Part shown: positions 1 to 11,053 of the stretch, piece by piece | Position numbering within the stretch: position 1 is the stretch's first letter | Layout of the letters: each line of letters begins with the position of its first letter | Source: Marsupella aquatica | Taxonomy: Eukaryota; Marchantiophyta | Length of the DNA: 64,000 bases | Assembly (NCBI GenBank): GCA_973895155.1 | Contig: OZ316893.1 | Span: 18,414,001-18,478,000, forward strand | Reading direction: 5' to 3' | Program-made: the position numbers and the translations under genes | The notes under the pieces: generated by a model | What the model saw: only the letters and a program-made list of their open reading frames with translations | What the model was told of the DNA's origin: nothing | Databases searched by the model: none

Positions 1-734
1 TTGGGTAGCGTCGGGCGCTACTATTGACCAATATCAGATTTGACCTAGGAATATAGATTAAAATCACCAAACTATTCTTTAACGGTCATATTCAACGGTA
101 ACTTTAGGTCCCGTAACGTTGAAGATATGCCAACGGTATTCGAACAACTAATCCAGAATTGACAAGTGGCGCTCAGGAGAATGTCGTAAATAGATATCAA
201 TGTAGCGAGGGGATAGTTTAGAGATGATACTCTCCCCACCTCCCTTGTCCACGGTATTTAGGTTCCGTTTCGGAGGTTCTTCGTGCAAGAATTCTCTAGA
301 AGAAGTACGGTACGAATGAGGTACTCATCACGATCGTTAAGCACTTCGTGTATGCGAAACATGGACCCTCTCCCCACCACCTCGCATGGGTATAGTGCTA
401 ACGGGCAGAGAGAGCAGATCCATTCCCAGACATCCGAGTGCTCATTTTCTGGATCTGTTTATAGTCGTCGTGTGACACGGTCTACAGCATCCCAAGATCC
501 CGAAACAGTCGCGGTAGTCACATTTCCAAAGATCAGGAGAGCGAAGATGGACGATCTCGACACATACGCTGTGGAAGATCGAGGAGAAATGTCACTGACG
601 ATGTCCGACATTATCTCCAAGCACGTTATGGTGTTTGGCAAGGATTTTTGAGGGCACGACAAAGACCCCCCAAGGATTCTAATGTGCCGCTTGGTTCACA
701 TGGAAGTTGTCCGCAACTTATAGAAGGGAAGTCC

Positions 735-1116
735 TTCAATTGAAAAGTTGAAGGACTCTTTTCGTAGCACAGGATACAACTCAAAAATCGGAATGTTGTT
801 CTATGTCTAGCCGACAGATTCGAATGGGAATGTCCAGACGTGTACTCCAGAAATTCGAGCGACCTGGGACCCGGTGTGGGTGGCCGAGAACGAGAAGTTT
901 GAAGCTGAATGTGCGGCCGATCCAGACTTCATGGTGTTACAAGATAAGATGTTTTATGTTTTTGACGGTAACCATCGACTTTACGCATGGTCGATCGTTA
1001 CGAAAGAAAATCCGGAAGATAGCAAGTATCACCCGCGTGTGCAATGTACTATCTTCAAGGGTGAAAAGGGATCTTTGATTGAGATTGAGGCGGCTATGCA
1101 TACTGTGAACCAATAA
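735..1116 (+). pseudogene. ParB-like (DGNHR) domain exon, copy A
   Basis: The frame reads through KFEAEC, then MFYVFDGNHRLYAW, then a strand resembling VQCTIFKGEK and ends AAMHTVN. A glycine-arginine box in the form DGNHRxxAW is the hallmark of the ParB/sulfiredoxin-like fold (box II of ParB N-terminal domains), which binds nucleotide or acts on DNA in plasmid partition proteins and phage ParB-methylase fusions. Copy B has the same block (MFYVFDGNHRLYSW). One in-frame TAG at 808-810 interrupts it, matching a CAG codon in copy B. Assignment rests on motif recognition, not on a profile search. Confidence 0.55.
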
Positions 1117-1204
1117 GTCTCTCTTTGAATTTCACCTATCCTTATCTTTTATAGTGTAGTTTTTACTAGCGCCTGGCACTATTGACTGACAAATTCTTCT
1201 GTAG

Positions 1205-2538
1205 ACTTGGACAGGCCGTGGTGGAACCTTCCTGGATACTTGATGCAGACTGAATTAAGAGGATTTTGTCCAACGATCTAGAATACTACAAATCAATCAT
1301 CGATGGGGCAAACTTCAAGAAGTTTGGGCAGGTGATGCAGAAGACTCAAAAAGGATCGTGGTATTCCAAGAAAATGCCTCAAGAAGCACTTCTGTATATC
1401 TTATGCGAGAATAAGATTAAATCCTATTCTCGACAATTCAAGATGGACATGGAATCGGCTACCGCTCAGGGAAATCCTTGGTCTCAGGAAGAGACATCCA
1501 AACGACATGCCGTCATGATGAAAGAAGCAACGAAGGATTGGGCAATCAAGGTCTCAAAGATCACTCCCTTGTTGAGTCCTGAGTTTGAAGACTTCATGAC
1601 AACCTGTGTTGAGATGTATCCGATGACAGAGGTGAACAAACGCGAGAAGAAACCGGATGCGGTTGTCTATACCATGGATCGTGCCAGGTTATTTATAGCT
1701 GTCTCCGCCCTCGACCCCAAATTGAGGAGCACTTTGTTAGTAGCGCATTGCACGCCAAAGCTCAGGAAGCAGTTCTTTCATCCGCAAAGTGTTAGCGATG
1801 ACCCTGTGAAGCAGTGGTGCCACACTTGGCAAACTTGGAATAGCGTGGAGGGAATTGCCATTGGTATGCTGCAGACTGCCCTCCAGCAAATCAGTGAAAT
1901 AATTCCTTCCAATCGATTGGAGGAATGGAAGTGTGAGTCTTATGATTCACTCGTTGAAATAGTGTGCAATGATTTCAAAAAATTTGGGGATGCAGTGAAA
2001 GGTAAGTTTTTCAATACGATGTGGATGTCCAAGTACCCGGACAAGGAAGACTACACACTCAAGAATCAAAAGCGAGCGAAACGATATGTCTATCGTTTCT
2101 TCATGCACATGGAGATTGTGAAGCCTAACTATTTTCGGGATTACCCAACTGCTTTCCAGAATTGGGTCATCTGCGCAGATGGAGACATTTTGGCCAAACT
2201 GTATTTGATGTATCCCGTTGAGGGTATACTTCCACCGAGGAAATTGTCCGAGTGGGAGAGAATTCACTGCCCTTGGTATCTTGACACCGACAGATGGGAT
2301 TCTCCTTTTGACGACACTGAGAATGATGCTTTCCATAAACTGTCTAAATCCCAAGTTCCTAGACAATTTGTCTCCAACATGAAGCAAGGAATTGAGGGGG
2401 ACGTCAACTCGTTGACGACTGAGTTGCAAAAAAAATGCGAAACCACAGTGGTTCATGTTGATCGAAGCCGAAAACCAAGAGCCAAAGCCAAGGCAGATGC
2501 CCCTGTGGCAAGTGCTAGTGCCAAGTCTGCAAAAAAAT
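1205..2538 (+). pseudogene. Family-specific middle domain, copy A
   Basis: A long open exon of about 425 residues after a TGA near 1255. I do not recognise the domain. Conserved blocks shared with copy B are ITPLLSPEFEDF, DRARLF, a KLRxxFFHP block, RRAKRYxYxFF-type sequence, and LSEWExxHCPWYLDxDxW. It is rich in Trp, Lys and Glu and predicted to be largely helical; the C-terminal 40 residues are Lys/Ala-rich and look disordered. The exon ends at a GTAAGC donor at 2539. Its place between a ParB-like and a methylase-like part suggests a DNA-recognition or scaffold role, which is inference. Confidence 0.6.
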
Positions 2539-2696
2539 GTAAGCTACACCTCCTTCTTCCGACTTCCTTATTTGGTAGCGCCTGGCGCTATCATGTGTCG
2601 TAAGTTTAATGTGTCTTATTTACCAAAATTAATGTGGGTGTTTGGTCAGCGCCTGGCGCTAACACTCTTTCTGTGCTTGACACCGTTTTTTGGTAG

Positions 2697-4057
2697 GTGG
2701 TCGAAAATCTGATGCCGCCACGGATGACACAAAAGTCGATGCAACACCAGAAGTCTCTGAGGCCAACACTGGTGCCAATCCAGACCCCATCACCCCCGTT
2801 GAGAAGGGGAAGGTTATAGTTCCTGTGGATGCTACAAGCACAAAGAAGAAGAAGAAAAGGACCATCGATGCCTGGGAATCATCGCGAGATAATGCTTCTG
2901 GGGCCGGTATCCAACGGGATGTGGGGACTTTCAAGACCAAACTCGGAAGACACTGTATGGTCGAATCAAGCTTGGCAGAATTCATTGATAGTGCATTTAG
3001 TAAGGAAGAGAAGCCAAATTGAGTCTCAGATGCTGAGAAGTGGAGTAAGGATTTGATCAAATCGGGGTGTAGAGATAAAGGAATCACTCGAGGTGGGAAG
3101 GAACGATCATTTGGGGTGAATGCGGGTTTCATCTATCTGACCGTCGGGTCCCGAAATGGAATGTCACAGATCACACAGCAGCCAAATCATTTTTTCGGGC
3201 GATGGACCCTTTCCTTTCCGATGACGGCATGCTCGCTATCTTATACTCGGATGACCACGATCAGATTTCCCAGGTCATTTCTGCATGTCATCAATCCAAG
3301 AAGTTCATGTGCATCAATACGCACAATGTTTTCATGTCTGTCCCAATGTACAGATCCAAGACAGATGTCCAGGTAAATGTTCTCTCTGAGTAGAGCTATA
3401 CTAGCGCCCGACGCTACTCTTTCTTTCTTAGGAGGTCTTCTGTCATGAATAAGAGATTTTTAAAATCCAGTTGGTTTGTCAACTTTTGCAGGTCTTCACT
3501 CTTAGACTAGATATATTTTGTCGAGTTTCTTTTAAAGGAAAGGTCCCAAAGGATCCAAGATTCAAGCCGTTATCTAGCGCTGAAGATCCTTCAATCTCAA
3601 ACCTTATTGGGCTACGATCTTTGAAGGAAGATCATTGTCCTGAACTCCATTTTATTGGGAATTCCCGACTACCGGTTGGTTTTATGCAAACTGTCCTTGA
3701 ACTCTTTACGATACCTAAGGATATTGTAATTGATTGGACCGTCGGCTCAGGTAGTACGTTCATTGCTGGGGATTACTCGGGCCATTTTGTCATCGGGTTA
3801 GAAAATCATCGGGAGTTTGTTGAGACCGCTTCGAGGATTTTTTTGGATCTCATTTCTCCCAAACCTTTGGAGACACAACCTCCCCCTCCTCAAATAATCG
3901 GACAAAAAAAGAAAGATAGACTTAGATCTGTCCTCAACTTTGATTCAGATGAAGATGATGGGACGCCAGAAGATGATGTTCCCGAGGATGTCAATGATGG
4001 CGGGAAAGAGGAAACCCGACATGATGGGTCAACGGAGGACAGCGAAGAGTCTTCCAA
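2697..4057 (+). pseudogene. Methylase-like C-terminal half, copy A (two exons)
   Basis: Exon 2697-3372 holds a basic/acidic linker, then FLSDDGMLAILYSDDH, like the strand that follows the catalytic motif in beta-class amino-methyltransferases. Exon 3492-4057 holds LPVGFMQTVLELFTIP followed by DIVIDWTVGSGSTFIAGDY and HFVIGLENHREF. This is the layout of motif X then motif I (usually DPFxGSGTT...GIE) of N4-cytosine/N6-adenine methylases whose SAM site lies C-terminal. The DP of DPF is changed to DW and no clear DPPY/DPPW catalytic motif is visible upstream, so the family may have lost catalysis. A frameshift near 3145 separates FIYL from the next block. The exon ends in an acidic Asp/Glu-rich tail. 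Confidence 0.55.
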
Positions 4058-4176
4058 GTAATTTTCGTCTCTCGTAAGCTCCTTTATCCTTTCAATTGTT
4101 GGCTAACCATCAATTCCACCGGTTCTATTGGTTAAGTACTTACTTCCTCTTTCTCTTCCGCTTCTCTTTTGAGCAG

Positions 4177-4486
4177 GTCAGAATGGAACCAAAGAAAACA
4201 GTTTCAACTCCGGAGGAAAGTGGCTCGAAATGTAATCATCACTCCCGAGAAGCCATTTGTGTTGCCATCATACGCTGAGAACGTCGCGAGGAAGGTAGAG
4301 AAATTTAGAATGCTCTGCTGGGAAACAAAAGGACTTAGGCTTCTTAGGGGAGTAGACAGGAAGTTCATGAGGAACCCCTACGTAGATGATGTTTCTAGAA
4401 GCAAGTATATTGATGATGAGGCAGAGTCGACCGACAGATCTCATAGCTCCCAGAATGAGAGCTCAGAATATGACACTGAAGGGTAG
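4177..4486 (+). pseudogene. Last exon of copy A
   Basis: A short exon that starts after a pyrimidine-rich acceptor ending GAGCAG and ends at a TAG. The residues VIITPEKPFVLPSYAEN, WETKGLRLLRG and an acidic end with STDR match the last exon of copy B (19306-19651) at the same place in the gene. I do not recognise the domain. No break is visible in this exon. Confidence 0.6.
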
Positions 4487-4489
4487 CAA

Positions 4490-5700
4490 TTTTCTCCTCT
4501 ATCAGGTCAAACTTCCTCCCAACTGTACGAGTATGACCTTGGTTTTTGTTAGCGCCAGGCGCTATTGAATTTATTAAATATGAATTGAGTTTGAGGGAGG
4601 TTGCCCCTTCCATTCAATGGTTAATGTGGTCTTTAGTAACGTCCTTTGTGTGGGTTCCTCTCCTTGTTTAACTAGCGCCCGACACTCCCCAAAAAACACG
4701 TTGGAAGTTTCCGTTTGATATTTGTCGTTTCCGCCCTAGTGTCATTTGGCTTTCAGTCGGCGACTGGTATCATCAAGAGGACCAATAACGGGAAATCCAA
4801 GCCCCTTATAAACATACTATTGTTTCTTTCAAAGTCCATTGCTCTCATTTTTCTCCTTCTCGATTCCATGGAAGGCTAGTGTATCGACAGCCCACGAGAG
4901 CATATGTCAACTTCCGAGTAGATGGTTTCCGTCAAGATCTAGATCGTCAGGACACTGGGATTGATGATGACTGTCACTCTTCGAGCTAGGACATTGTACG
5001 AGGAAGCACCCACCGGGAGTATTAGTGCCTGGCGCTAGTTACAATTGTACTGGCAACTTTAGTGTTCCTATGTAGCAATATTTGTACATCGAGGACAATA
5101 TGTTTCACTTAAATAAAAAAGCTCGGGTTTCTTTTCTTTCAATTTCCCGTTAGAAGTTATGACTCAGATACCTTGGTTAAGTCCTACTTCTGTGCTTTGA
5201 TATTGAACTTAGACTATTAGTAATGTTTGGTTTCTACTTGGATCTCAGCCTGAACATCAATCCTACGTTCTCGTGATTTTCTCCACAAAGCATTAGAAGC
5301 GGCCGGCTCTAGTATTTGGCATGTTGGGGCGATTAATGTTTCATTATTTTGGGTTTGAACGCCCGGCGCTAGTATTCGGCATGATGCGTTTGTGATTGTT
5401 TTGCCTGTAGACTCTCGGCGCTAGTATTTGGCATCGCATAATTATCAGTATTTTAGGAACGGATTTTTTTAAGTTTGCCACAATACCAGGAGAAATGTGC
5501 TCCCAAAATAGGAAATTTTGCTGTTACCAGTTCCTGTTATAGTTTTCTGTTTGTTGTTTACTGCCTTTTGTAAACACCTCGTGCCGATGATGCCTGCCCC
5601 CATCATGGTTCGATGCATAGGTTGCCATGTCCCCTGTGATCAAATTTACAAAGGCCCCCACAACATATTAAACCCCAAGCATAAACGTATCCCGCTATGT
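4490..5700. other. Non-coding flank of copy A
   Basis: No convincing gene. The stretch contains six of the palindromic words or their half-sites and AT-rich sequence. A 61-residue open frame at 5518-5703 has no support. Confidence 0.6.
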
Positions 5701-6043
5701 TAACCAAAATAACGTCCATCCACACGACGTTCTTCTAAAATTAACGTCATTTTTTAGGTTGTGGGGAGGTTGCCGAATTTATTTTACGTCATAATGTACG
5801 ACGTACTTAATAAGTTAACGTCGTTCGGTATGACATAATTATGTGTAATGTCGCCACTAAACCCTACACCCCTGGTTAACATTGTGATTAATGACGTTAA
5901 ATTAGGGTAACGGCGGGTCTCCAAGGTTCGTGGGCTACGGTTGTTTTCCTTTAACAAAACATCGGGAAGTGACTCGAATGTGACTCACATTCAACATTCA
6001 ACACTTCCCCTCTCCCCCTCTCAACCTCCTATCTTAACAGTGA

Positions 6044-7025
6044 ATGACTATGGCTCATCCAGACTATCTCCCTTCCAGTGGAGATTTTGATGCAGACTTG
6101 GTGGCTATGGATGATCCAGGGGAGTTAGAAAAGGTGCGTAAAGCTATGCAATCAACACATTCGCTGATACATGCTTTCAACCAGAGTTGGAAGTTCTTGG
6201 GAGGAAAAGGAAGCAAGGAGTCTCAGTTTCTGGAGTACCTGGAAAATATAGAGGCCAATGCTCCTGCCCTCGATGATTATGTGGAAACTGAGAATGCAAT
6301 GCTCTTGGGGGAGGATGGGGGGCCTTTGATCGATGCTCTCAACTCCTTCCCGTCCCTACTAGATGATGGGTGGGACGATCCTGCCTTCAATGGAATGCAG
6401 CCTGATTCTCAGGCACCTAGTGGGACCCCAATCAAGAGCGTGGTCAGGGTAGCACATGACAGATTCCAGCCTGATCAGGATCGGGACTCTCGCAGGCGGA
6501 GGAGGCATCGTGATAGAACACACAAACAGCAATAGCAGCCTTGATGAGAGAAGACGGAAGGGGAAAGGGAAGGAGTATAGAGATGCAGATCCACACAGTA
6601 GAGGTACATACAAAAGAAGAAGAACAGAGGGAGATGCAAGGGCAGACAGAAGAGAGAGGTACTCACCTCAACGTGAACATCACTCCCACAAGAAGCGACA
6701 ACCTTCTCTTGTGCGACCTGTAACTACTGCTGTGAGTCGAGACAAACTCCCAACCATCACCTTGGATGCGTTTGATGCTAGGCCGGATGTTCTGGATGAG
6801 AAGGCCCTCACAAATTGAGTGCAGACGTGTTGTGCCAAGCACTGTCCTGGTTGGACAACTTGGAAGGATCTCGCGCAGAACCCAAAGAAGTTTCAGCTCC
6901 TCCTGAACAATGTGCAAGCTGGGTTTAGGAACGGCCGTGAAATAGACTACAGGCACATTAGACAGAAGATCGTAGGCTACCTGCAGATCGGAGGTTTAGA
7001 TGGAGAAACAAGGTTCGAAAAATGA
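6044..7025 (+). pseudogene. N-terminal part of unrecognised element gene
   Basis: The frame starts at ATG 6044 with an acidic region of about 140 residues, then becomes Arg/Ser/Asp-rich. A one-base frameshift near 6500 moves reading to the frame of 6456-7025, which continues with an RS/Lys-rich stretch and, after an in-frame TGA at 6816-6818, a block containing CCAKHCPGWTTWKDLAQ and NGREIDYRHIRQKIVGYL. The PGWxxW block vaguely recalls the N-terminal region of plant En/Spm-associated (Ptta) proteins, but I cannot confirm this. Two breaks suggest a dead copy. It is probably the upstream part of the gene whose later exons lie at 7181-8320. Confidence 0.45.
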
Positions 7026-7106
7026 GATGCCCAAGGACAGAGCAATACCTGAAACCAGAAGGAATGAGCAACGCCGACTTCAAGTTGATCGTGCCTGAGT
7101 TGGAAG

Positions 7107-7207
7107 CAGCACCTGACACCTGACACTTGACACCTAACACCTGACACCTTTGTCCCCCATGTGCACTTGCTTGCCTACAGGCAAGCGAGTGCACATGGGG
7201 GACAAAG
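7107..7207. repeat. GACACCT minisatellite plus 29-bp perfect-type hairpin at a splice acceptor
   Basis: Five or so tandem copies of an 8-base unit (consensus CACCTGAC) occupy 7107-7150. They lead into an inverted repeat with arms 7148-7176 and 7179-7207, 28 of 29 positions paired and only 2 nt between. The right arm contains the first 27 bases of the inferred exon, and the acceptor AG (7179-7180) sits at the tip of the hairpin. Confidence 0.85.
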
Positions 7208-8004
7208 CTGCTGCAGCCCGCAAATCAAATGGCCGCATGCGTGTGACCAATTTCTGGGGCCAGGGAGGATGGCGAGGCTTCCTTGCAACCTATGTAAGTC
7301 CCCCACCCTCTTCAAAGCACAACTTGTTCATGCTTCGGCCGCTGCGATGAGAACATTGAATTAACGTCGTTTTTCTCCTCTAACGTCGCAAGTTCTAAAT
7401 TTTACGTCTAAACCCCCTACGTTCATCCTACCTAACGTCGTCTCTCGCGACATTACATTTAATTAACGTTGTTTCTGCATCATTAATATGGCAGTTCCAC
7501 TCTATACCTTGTCTTGGACGACGTTAATTAGAAAATGTCGTTAGGTACATTGTAATTAACGACGATGGTGACGACGTTCTCCAATTCCTGCAGAAACGCA
7601 AGTTTGGAGCCAACGTCGAGCCAAGTGAGCAGGAGCGGTTCTATTCAAAACGCTATGGCCCGGTGGCCCTATGGGCTAAGCTGGACTCTGTCCCCGAGGA
7701 CCACCCAATGGTAAGTTACATAGTCAGGTTAGGTTCCTTCTATACTAGGTTTTGCATCCACTATTTGTAGGAGGTAAACTGATCCCTTATGTCATGTCCA
7801 AGAGGATTGGAGTCCTCCAGAGGGGTTAGTGGCATGGCCCATTGCGGAAGATGAGGAGGCAGATCATGGAGGGGAGGAGCCTGATACGCAGGAGGAGGCC
7901 TTAGTAGACTGTGGGCAGGAGGGCAGTTTAGGTACACAGGGCCGGTCATCTTCTAACCTCTCCCCTCCAGTGGAGACTGATAGGGGTCATACCAGCCATA
8001 GACG

Positions 8005-8057
<53 letters not shown>

Positions 8058-8320
8058 AGAGAGGGGGAGGGAGGGAGAGACATAGAGAGAGGAAGAGGAG
8101 CCGTGTCGAGAGGGATACCACTAGGGGACACAGTGGCACTAGAGATGTAGTCCCTAGGAGTAGAGGCAAGGGAGCTGCGGAGTTGGTGTCTGGTAGCAGT
8201 AGTTCAGACAAGGATCCACTTCGGTACGAGTTGCGGCCCCGAGGCAAACAGTCGGAGGCACCGCCACGTATTTCTGTTCGTAGGTCTGGACGTGATAGGA
8301 GCCGCTCTCAGCGGCATTAG
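7181..8320 (+). CDS. C-terminal exons of unrecognised element gene
   Basis: Three exons with good splice sites: 7181-7293 (RKSNGRMRVTNFWGQGGW), 7594-7710 (ending before GTAAGT) and 7805-8320. Spliced, they give a Trp/Gly-containing domain, a block with RFYSKRYGPVALWAKLD, an acidic stretch, and a long Arg/Glu tail encoded by a (GA)n microsatellite at about 8009-8090, ending RSGRDRSRSQRH and a TAG stop. These exons are open, unlike the N-terminal part. I do not recognise the family; a nuclear, nucleic-acid-associated protein is plausible from the RS-like tail. The middle intron is where the ACGTC words cluster. Confidence 0.5.
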
Positions 8321-8934
8321 GGTATACCATGCATGACTAGGTGGACGTCCACCTGCATTTTGTACATTTTTGGCAAAAACTTTTGACGCCACCCATTTAT
8401 AGTGGCATTCCGGACTTCATATGTCTATTTTATGTGTATTCCGTGTGTATATGAACCTAAACCTAAAGCCCACCCAACTAAGGTAGCTTGGAAGGATGTT
8501 CCATACAAGATTAATGTTTACCACAAACGGCACTCCATTCACGTCTCTCCATTCTTGGTACTATTTTCAAACGTTCTCGTTAACACCATTTTTACCAAGC
8601 CTCACACGACTTACTACTCATACGTCCTGGACAGACTCATCATTAACAAAGTCACAAACTACGTAATCTGACATTAACATCGTTTTAAACGATGTTATCA
8701 GCTGATTTCCCTGTTCAATCTGCGTCCAGAATAACGTCTTTATTTACGACGTTAATATGTAACGTAGTATGGACCGACATATGTAACGTCATTTTGGACG
8801 ATGTAAACTGTAACCTTTGTTACTTTGTACAAAACGTGCCCTCATTCACGTCGAGTATGTCGCCTTTCTTTAGCAGCAAGGAGACGTCGGGCTTAACGTC
8901 TTCATGTAACACGTAAAAAGTCTTGATAATGTAG

Positions 8935-10484
8935 TTGTGCTTGGTTCTCTTTCTCAAGAGTTGATATAGGGGTTCTGCAATATGAGCAAAGTGCGGAATC
9001 CAAATACGATAGAAGACACATCCTCCAAGAAATCTCCTTACTTCTTGCACTGTGGTGCAATCTCTCATCTTGTTGATTGCATCCACCTTATCGTTGTTTG
9101 GTTTGCGGCCATATGTTCCACACATATGCCCTACGACCAATATCTCTTTAAGTCCAAACGCAGACTTCTCACCAGAAAGAGTTACTCTTGCTTCTATCAA
9201 CCGATGTAGAATGGCTTCCACATCTTGCATATGCTCCCAAATGAACTGCCTCATTCCATCCTTCCTCAATGTCTCATCTTTTTTACCTTCCGCACATCCC
9301 TTGATTGGTATGTCATCAAGAAATGTGCGAGTTTTCTCCGGAATAAATAATTGCAAAATACGATTCATAGCATTTTGCATATGTGCCACTGAGTTTGTTG
9401 CTCCTTGTGGAAGGGTACACATCTTCAATAACCCAAGTGGAGTTCTCATTGTAGTGATGTCTCGGCTTCCTTCTGCAAGCTGAAACTGATCATATCCTGA
9501 GTAGAGATCTCCAATTGAATAGACAGCCCTTCCTGCAAACTCCTCCGCAAATTCATCCACAATTGGACCAGTTCCTACATTCCGAATGGTGGCTCTATTC
9601 GGCGGTTGCATATCCTGTATGAACCTTAGCTTCTCATTCTTCTTTCGAATTGTAAACCACCGATTGGAGTATGGTGCCTCTGAACTCTCCAAAATCTTGG
9701 CTCTCAGCTTCTCTTTTAGTAGCTCCACTAGTTGCGGTAGCAAAGCTTTAGGAACCGGAATTGGTTTCAAGTCCCATGGTATATGCGGGACTGTAAAAAT
9801 CACCATTGGTGCTATCTCGCGTGGATTAGCACACCCAATCTCCTCAATATTGAAGGCAAAAGCCTTCCCATTTCTAGCAATCATCTCTTTGAAGGCATCT
9901 TGCTCAACCATGGTAAGCAAGCCATCTCCTCCAATCTTGATCTGCTCCAATGTCTCATTTGTGAAGACATGGCCTATTCTCTTGGAATCTCTCAATCTTG
10001 GTTCTTCTTGTGCTCTTCGTAGCAATTCTCCTGCTTCCAAAGGCAATGGAACTACGGCTGGTTGAACCTTTCTATCCACTGTTTTGTACTTTGTGTTGAC
10101 GTTCACTCCTTCATGGACTAGATGAGATACTAGTTCATGAAGTTCTCTTCCAATCTCGATTTCTGATTTGCCTTGCTCAATTGACAAAATCACTTGCTCC
10201 ACAGACTTGCCTTCTCCTTGTTCTTGTAGTATACCGAGAACTGTCTCGCCTTCTTCAATTTCCTTTGCTGCTTGCATCATACCTTCTCTTCTCCTCAATC
10301 TTTTTTGTAGTTTTCTAGTTGCTTCCTTTGTGTGTAAGAAGGAGACAACCTTATCTGTCCCTATGCCAACACATGAGGATGTGAAACACTTTTCAATACT
10401 GATTTCTTCAGCTTGTGATGGGGTTACCCTCTTGGCGCCTCGATCTCCCACCTTTGTTGTCGGGACGCCTAGTGGAAACCCCAA
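8935..10484 (-). pseudogene. pol: Ty3/gypsy reverse transcriptase, truncated
   Basis: The minus-strand frame shows a full set of Ty3/gypsy RT blocks: a linker with HIPWDLKPIPVPK, a RFIQDMQPPN block, VYSIGDLYSGYDQFQLAE, TLPQGATNS, the catalytic FLDDIPIKG (YxDD box), FGLKEILVVGH and VRRFLGGCVFYRIWIPHFA. It stops after LYQLLRK, where the RNase H and integrase domains should follow. The sequence instead enters the ACGTC-rich element, so the 3' half of pol and the 3' LTR are missing. The open frame runs on to 8820, but the last 35 residues belong to the neighbouring element. Upstream lie the protease and gag of the same element. Confidence 0.9.
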
Positions 10485-11053
10485 GTATTTTTCTTCTCTC
10501 GAGCCCTAAGCTCCCACCTATTTCTCTCGTTTCCTGGCCGAACAGTCGGAAATTGGACAATTCTCATACCATTGCGGCTCTTCACCTTTGCCACATGTAT
10601 GCCATCATCCAACACCTTAGTCTCCATTCTCAGTTGTGTGATGAATGGCTGTCCTAAAATGATTGGATATGGTAGACTATCATGGACAAAAATATTAATG
10701 GGCTCGATCACATTGCCCACTTTTATCTTCACATCTGGGCAAGCACCCCACAATGCATTTTTGGTGGCATTGACGGAATTCACCTTCCACTAGATGTCGC
10801 AATCCACAACCCACTGCCCATCTTCATACAACTTCTTTGACATCAGGTTCACTTCTGATCCTGTGTCAATTAATGCACGGACTGGTCCCTCAATCCCCTC
10901 CATCTCAATTTCACATTCACTGCACCCTCGGGCCCAATATGATTCTTGTGTCTCCTCGACCCTGGACGCCAAAGACCCACTTCTTTCTTCACTTGTAGCT
11001 TCATAGACTGCAACGGTTTTCTCAACTTGCTCCAACTCATCTTCATGGTCCAC
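10469..11053 (-). pseudogene. pol: Retroviral-type aspartic protease region of the Ty3/gypsy element
   Basis: The frame 11053-10790 contains GPVRALIDTGSEVNLMS, with the DTG-type active site (DTGS) of retropepsins. It ends at a TAG (minus strand, near 10790) and continues in the same element with IFVHDSLPYPIILGQPFI and QLRMETKVLDDG, the C-terminal flap and GQPF block typical of Ty3/gypsy proteases. The stop within the domain shows the copy is inactive. The RT frame follows directly. Confidence 0.8.

Larger units (their letters stand above)
283..4486 (+). pseudogene. Copy A: ParB-like / methylase-like gene, degenerate, six exons
   Basis: A multi-exon gene relic, paralogous throughout to the one at 15120-19651. 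Exon blocks, fixed by that comparison and by GT-AG sites, are about 655-1116, 1205-2538, 2697-3372, 3492-4057 and 4177-4486; an open frame at 283-651 may be the first exon, but its homology to copy B is weak. The order is ParB-like domain, a middle domain of about 440 residues, a Lys/Glu-rich linker, the C-terminal half of an amino-methylase-like fold, an acidic tail and a short last domain. Breaks include TAG at 808-810 where copy B has Gln, TGA just before the middle domain (about 1255), loss of a recognisable donor after exon 2, and frameshifts near 735 and 3145. The original function is unknown. DNA recognition or modification is suggested by the domains, but the methylase signature is altered, so activity even before decay is doubtful. 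Confidence 0.7.
6..5423. repeat. Dispersed 15-nt palindromic word of copy A
   Basis: A near-perfect palindrome with consensus TAGCGCCTGGCGCTA recurs at 6-20, 1167-1181, 2576-2590, 2647-2661, 3402-3416, 4550-4564, 4673-4687 and 5023-5037, with half-kept versions ending in GGCGCTA or GGCTCTA at 5298-5311, 5358-5371 and 5410-5423. The 4550 copy is a perfect palindrome apart from its central base. Every occurrence lies in an intron or flank of the ParB/methylase-like gene of this region; none lies in an inferred exon. Introns 1, 2 and 3 hold one, two and one copies. The last three are each followed by AGTATT and GGCAT, so they form a small diverged tandem array. Function unknown; a binding site for an element-encoded protein is an inference. 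Confidence 0.85.
5705..8925. repeat. Element with ACGTC/GACGT words in both flanks and one intron
   Basis: The pentamer ACGTC, often as AACGTCGTT or its complement, is dense at 5705-5900, at 7363-7580 and at 8530-8905, and sparse in the inferred exons between. Both orientations occur. The two outer clusters bracket a gene-like region transcribed on the plus strand, and the middle cluster fills the intron 7294-7593. The layout resembles the subterminal binding-site arrays of DNA transposons. No clear terminal inverted repeat or target duplication was found, so the borders are approximate. The right end abuts the truncated Ty3/gypsy element. Confidence 0.6.

Noticed and set aside
283-4486. Possible giant-virus insertion because of ParB and methylase-like domains
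   Set aside because: The genes have several spliceosomal introns and occur as diverged copies among retroelements, and no other viral gene is present.
8007-8090. (GA)n run as a separate regulatory element
   Set aside because: It lies inside an open exon and encodes an Arg/Glu repeat; simple microsatellite expansion explains it.
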